NCBI GenBank assembly: GCA_014800065.1
Contig: JAAVGX010000076.1
Coordinates: 1 to 8,497, forward strand
DNA from: Bacteroidales bacterium
GTDB taxonomy: Bacteria; Bacteroidota; Bacteroidia; Bacteroidales; Muribaculaceae
DNA length: 8,497 nucleotides
Direction of reading: 5' to 3'
The position numbers and the translations under genes are program-made. The notes under the pieces are model-generated. The model was not told where the DNA came from and made no database searches. It saw nothing but the letters and a program-made list of their open reading frames with translations. Below are positions 5,070-8,497 of the stretch, piece after piece (the stretch's first letter is position 1; every line of letters starts with the position of its first letter).

Positions 5070-7682
5070 ATGGCCAAGAAAGTTGTTGAGACACCATTGA
5101 TGAAGCAATATGCCGAGATGAAAACAAAGCATCCCGACGCGGTGCTTCTGTTCCGTGTCGGCGACTTTTACGAAACATTCTCCGACGATGCCATCACCAC
5201 TTCCGAAATCCTCGGAATAACGCTCACCCGAAGGGCAAACGGCGCGGCTCAGTACGTCGAACTGGCCGGATTCCCGCACCATGCGCTGGACACCTACCTG
5301 CCCAAGCTCGTAAGAGCCGGTAAGCGTGTGGCTATCTGCGAACAGCTCGAGGACCCAAAGCTCACCAAGAAGCTCGTAAAAAGAGGTATAATCGAACTTG
5401 TAACACCGGGTGTGGCTCTCAACGATAATGTCCTCTCCCGAAAAGAGAACAACTTCCTGGCATGCGTACACTTCGGCAAGCAAGGCGTAGGTGTGGCTTT
5501 CCTCGACATCAGCACAGGGGAATTTCTCGCAGCGGAAGGCTCTGCGGAATATGTCGCCAAAACTTTGGGGAATATGGCTCCAAAGGAAATGCTGGTACAG
5601 CGCGGATTCAAAAAGCAAGCTTTGGAGCAATTCGAGCACACATACCCTACTTTCGAGCTCGAAGACTGGATTTTCACAACCACGGCAGCCGATGAGCGTC
5701 TGCGCAAGCAATTCGGAACTAATTCTCTGAAGGGCTTCGGCATCGAGCGCATGCCCCTGGCAATTATCGCCGCAGGAGCTATCCTCCACTACCTCGACCT
5801 CACTCAGCATACCCGTACAAGCCACATCACCTCCATCGCACGAATCGAAGAAGGTAAATATGTACGCCTTGACCGATTCACCATCCGAAATCTCGAACTC
5901 TTCAATCCTCTTGACCCGGAAGGACGCAGCCTCCTCAACGTAATCGACCGTACCGTCACGCCAATGGGTGCTCGACTCCTTCACCGCTGGCTACAACTCC
6001 CACTGCGCGACCCGGCCGCTATCAACGAGCGCCTCGACGTGGTGGAATACTTCTTCAAACATCCCGACCAGCGCACTGCCGTCGAAGACCTCCTCAAAAC
6101 TGTCGGCGACCTCGAACGACTCGTATCCAAAGTGGCCGTTGATCGAATCGCCCCGCGCGAACTGCTCCAAATCCGAAATGCCCTCAAGGCTATCGAACCA
6201 CTTCAGGATATATGCCGCAAGGCCTCCCTATCCACCCTCCGAGCCATAGGCGACCAGCTCAATCCATGCCCGATAATCCGCCGGAGAATCGAACAGGAAA
6301 TAAAGGAGGACCCCGCTAACCGCGACGAATACATTGCCGACGGCGTTAACGAAGAGCTCGACCGTCTGCGCGAAATCCTATACCGCGGAAAAGATTTCCT
6401 GGCTAAAATGCAAGCCCGCGAAATTGAAAATACCGGAATTTCATCCCTGAAAATCGGATATAACAACGTTTTCGGCTACTACATCGAAGTCACCAACACG
6501 CATAAATCCAAGGTGCCCCCACAATGGGTGCGCAAGCAGACTCTGGTAAATGCCGAACGATACATCACCGAAGAACTCAAGGACTACGAGGAACAGATTC
6601 TCGGTGCCTCCGACCGCATAAAATCACTCCAGGAATCGCTCTACAAAGAACTGGTGGCTGCCGTGGCTCAGTATATTCCCGCACTGCAGCTCAACGCTTC
6701 TATGTTGGCCCGTTTGGACGTTCTAAACAGCTTTACCCGTGTCTCGGCCGAAAACCGCTACAACCGACCCGTGGTGGACGACTCCCTTGACCTGATTCTC
6801 ACACAGGCTCGCCACCCGGTAATCGAAAAACAGCTGCCCGCAGGCGAACCTTACATCACCAACTCCGTAAACCTAAACAACGAAGGCACACAGATTATGA
6901 TGATTACCGGTCCCAATATGTCCGGTAAATCCGCTCTCCTGCGCCAAACCGCTCTCAACGTGATTATGGCACAGATCGGGTGCTTCGTGGCTGCCGAAAG
7001 TGCCAAAATCGGCGTGGTGGACAAAATCTTTACACGCGTGGGCGCAAGCGATAACATATCCCTTGGAGAGTCTACATTCATGGTGGAGATGAACGAAGCT
7101 TCCGCAATCCTCAACAATATGAGCGCGCGCTCCCTCATCCTCTTCGATGAGCTCGGACGAGGTACATCCACCTACGACGGCATCTCCATCGCATGGGCAA
7201 TCGTGGAACACATACACGAAACACCGGGACTGCACCCCAAAACGCTGTTCGCAACCCACTACCACGAGCTCAACGAGATGGAACAGAGCTACCCGCGCAT
7301 CGTCAACTACAACGTCACCGTTAAGGAAATCGAAGGCAAAGTCGTGTTCCTGCGCAAACTCGAACGCGGTGGCAGCGAGCACAGCTTCGGTATCCATGTG
7401 GCCAAACTCGCCGGCATGCCCGCAAGCATCATCAGCCGTGCCGACGAAGTACTCCGGAGCCTCGAAGCAAAGAACCCCGGCGATGCCGACGCTCCAAGAG
7501 TGGATGTACCCCGCCGCGAAGTAGTCGACGGAATGCAACTCTCATTCTTCCAGCTCGACGACCCCGTACTGAGTCAGGTCCGCGACGAACTCCTCGACGT
7601 CGACATCAACAACCTCACACCCCTCCAGGCCCTCCAGAAACTCCACGACATCCGCAACATCCTAACCGCCAAACACGACTAA
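5070..7682 (+). CDS. mutS: DNA mismatch repair protein MutS
   Basis: This is a full-length 870-residue MutS. It recognises mispaired bases and small loops, then uses ATP to clamp on DNA and recruit MutL. The N-terminal mismatch-binding domain carries the GDFYE motif at residues 31-35, with Phe33 and Glu35 corresponding to the Phe-X-Glu that stacks on and contacts the mismatch. The connector, lever and clamp domains follow to about residue 570. The ABC-type ATPase domain has Walker A GPNMSGKS at 614-621, Walker B LILFDE ending at Asp693-Glu694, and the ATHYHE switch with His730. The C-terminal segment ([19 protein letters not shown] and onward) is the usual end of Bacteroidetes MutS1. No frameshift or missing key residue is seen. 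No terminator is visible before the next gene, 50 nt downstream. Confidence 0.97.
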   Translation: MAKKVVETPLMKQYAEMKTKHPDAVLLFRVGDFYETFSDDAITTSEILGITLTRRANGAAQYVELAGFPHHALDTYLPKLVRAGKRVAICEQLEDPKLTKKLVKRGIIELVTPGVALNDNVLSRKENNFLACVHFGKQGVGVAFLDISTGEFLAAEGSAEYVAKTLGNMAPKEMLVQRGFKKQALEQFEHTYPTFELEDWIFTTTAADERLRKQFGTNSLKGFGIERMPLAIIAAGAILHYLDLTQHTRTSHITSIARIEEGKYVRLDRFTIRNLELFNPLDPEGRSLLNVIDRTVTPMGARLLHRWLQLPLRDPAAINERLDVVEYFFKHPDQRTAVEDLLKTVGDLERLVSKVAVDRIAPRELLQIRNALKAIEPLQDICRKASLSTLRAIGDQLNPCPIIRRRIEQEIKEDPANRDEYIADGVNEELDRLREILYRGKDFLAKMQAREIENTGISSLKIGYNNVFGYYIEVTNTHKSKVPPQWVRKQTLVNAERYITEELKDYEEQILGASDRIKSLQESLYKELVAAVAQYIPALQLNASMLARLDVLNSFTRVSAENRYNRPVVDDSLDLILTQARHPVIEKQLPAGEPYITNSVNLNNEGTQIMMITGPNMSGKSALLRQTALNVIMAQIGCFVAAESAKIGVVDKIFTRVGASDNISLGESTFMVEMNEASAILNNMSARSLILFDELGRGTSTYDGISIAWAIVEHIHETPGLHPKTLFATHYHELNEMEQSYPRIVNYNVTVKEIEGKVVFLRKLERGGSEHSFGIHVAKLAGMPASIISRADEVLRSLEAKNPGDADAPRVDVPRREVVDGMQLSFFQLDDPVLSQVRDELLDVDINNLTPLQALQKLHDIRNILTAKHD

Positions 7683-7732
7683 CCTAATTAACTACGTTCA
7701 GAAATCTAATACTAAATTTTATAGATATAAAT

Positions 7733-8497
7733 ATGAGTGTGATAAAAACCATTCCTATTAAAGAACTTGACCGCCTGATGTCGGTCAGTCCCACTGCCAA
7801 AGAACGAGCAGTTGAACATGAAACATTTGTCATACCTGATTATCAGCGTGGTTATCGCTGGGAGGCCGACGTACATGTAGAAGCTCTTCTCAACGATATT
7901 CTTGCATTCTCTAAAATGCACAGAAGCAGTTCTGACCGTTATTGTCTTCAGCCGATAGTAGTTGCTCCGTCATCATTTATACCCGGTGCTTGGGAGGTAA
8001 TTGACGGGCAACAACGACTCACTACAATTTATTTACTTATGCATGCCCTTGTTTCCAACGGAGAGTTCGGAATTTTCAACCTTTCTTTTGAAACAAGAGT
8101 AAAGAGTAATAAATTCATTGTAGAATTAGTCACGGAAGGAAAAGAAAATCACGATGACCCTGATTTTCATTATATGAGCGAGGCTTGGAAGAAAATTAAT
8201 CAATGGATTGAAAAACAGAAAGCTTTAGATCCTGGTTTTAAATTTTCTTACTTAAACGTATTGATGAATCAGGTCAACATAATTTGGTATAATACTGAAT
8301 CCGCTGACCGTGATGCAAACATTGATTTGTTCAATCACTTGAACATTGGCAAAATTCCATTGACCAATGCTGAGTTGGTGAAGGCCTTGATACTTACTAA
8401 GTTAAAAGGGCTCTATGAAGGAGCTGAATTATCACTGCGCCAAGCTGAAATTAATAATCAATGGTATCATATTGAGAATGAGCTGAGAAAACCTGCA
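7733..8497 (+). CDS. DUF262 (GmrS/ParB-like) protein, 3' end beyond window
   Basis: The open frame runs from the ATG at 7733 to the window edge, 255 codons without a stop. It has DUF262 hallmarks: IPDYQRGYRW at residues 34-43, DGQQRLTT at 91-98 (the catalytic or nucleotide-binding DGQQR of the ParB/Srx-like fold) and FNHLNIGKIPLTNAELVKAL at 200-219. Family members include the GmrS half of the GmrSD Type IV restriction enzyme, which cleaves modified phage DNA, and other defence nucleases. Whether this one carries a fused C-terminal HNH (DUF1524/GmrD) domain cannot be seen. Composition is clearly AT-richer than mutS, with codons unlike its neighbours, suggesting acquisition. The gap after mutS (7683-7732) is AT-rich; TAAATTTT at 7713-7720 is a poor promoter match and too near the start, so read-through from mutS is possible. 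Confidence 0.9.
   Translation, partial: MSVIKTIPIKELDRLMSVSPTAKERAVEHETFVIPDYQRGYRWEADVHVEALLNDILAFSKMHRSSSDRYCLQPIVVAPSSFIPGAWEVIDGQQRLTTIYLLMHALVSNGEFGIFNLSFETRVKSNKFIVELVTEGKENHDDPDFHYMSEAWKKINQWIEKQKALDPGFKFSYLNVLMNQVNIIWYNTESADRDANIDLFNHLNIGKIPLTNAELVKALILTKLKGLYEGAELSLRQAEINNQWYHIENELRKPA

Noticed and set aside
5064..5984. 306-codon open frame on the minus strand opposite mutS
   Set aside because: It lies wholly antisense to the conserved N-terminal half of MutS. Its translation is low-complexity in character with no recognisable domain, and biased codon use in mutS explains the absence of stops.
6873..7538. 221-codon minus-strand frame opposite the MutS ATPase domain
   Set aside because: It is antisense to Walker A/B-coding sequence, has a His/Cys/Val-rich composition typical of shadow frames, and has no promoter or partner gene.

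Overview
The window looks like a chromosomal segment of a Bacteroidales bacterium, possibly of the Muribaculaceae or a related gut family. Three things support this. The 2-oxoacid:ferredoxin oxidoreductase is a two-gene KorA (gamma-alpha fusion) plus KorB enzyme. The promoters fit the Bacteroidetes pattern (TTTG, 19 nt, TAnnTTTG), and most starts have no Shine-Dalgarno sequence. The MutS protein and a short DivIC-like protein also have a Bacteroidales character. The family-level placement is an impression, not a measurement.

Layout. Positions 1-372 hold no convincing gene. They are a patch of hairpins and short repeated phrases, including one good terminator-like hairpin at 256-280. On the minus strand, 1130-558 encodes a zeta-toxin-like P-loop protein, and 585-373 encodes a 70-residue acidic protein whose start overlaps the end of the P-loop gene; together they resemble a toxin-antitoxin pair in reversed order. 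A 254-bp divergent promoter region follows (1131-1384). It has a -7 box facing each way and three copies of TTTTGTG spaced exactly 15 bp apart.

The plus-strand core block starts with korA and korB (1385-4255), which make the 2-oxoglutarate-type ferredoxin oxidoreductase of central carbon metabolism. After a 13-bp intercistronic hairpin come a DivIC/FtsB-like division protein and an overlapping four-helix membrane protein of unknown function (4315-4988). Four degenerate tandem ~16-bp units then fill most of the gap before mutS (5070-7682), a complete mismatch-repair ATPase. The window ends inside a DUF262 (GmrS/ParB-like nuclease fold) gene, 7733 onward, cut off after 255 codons.

Reading as a whole: a GC-richer housekeeping block is flanked on both sides by AT-richer accessory genes with likely conflict or defence roles (zeta-like kinase pair on the left, DUF262 on the right). 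No wholly new system can be proven from this window. The most useful leads are the reversed-order zeta pair, the hairpin/repeat patch beside it, the two small tandem-repeat arrays in front of korA and mutS, and the truncated DUF262 locus.
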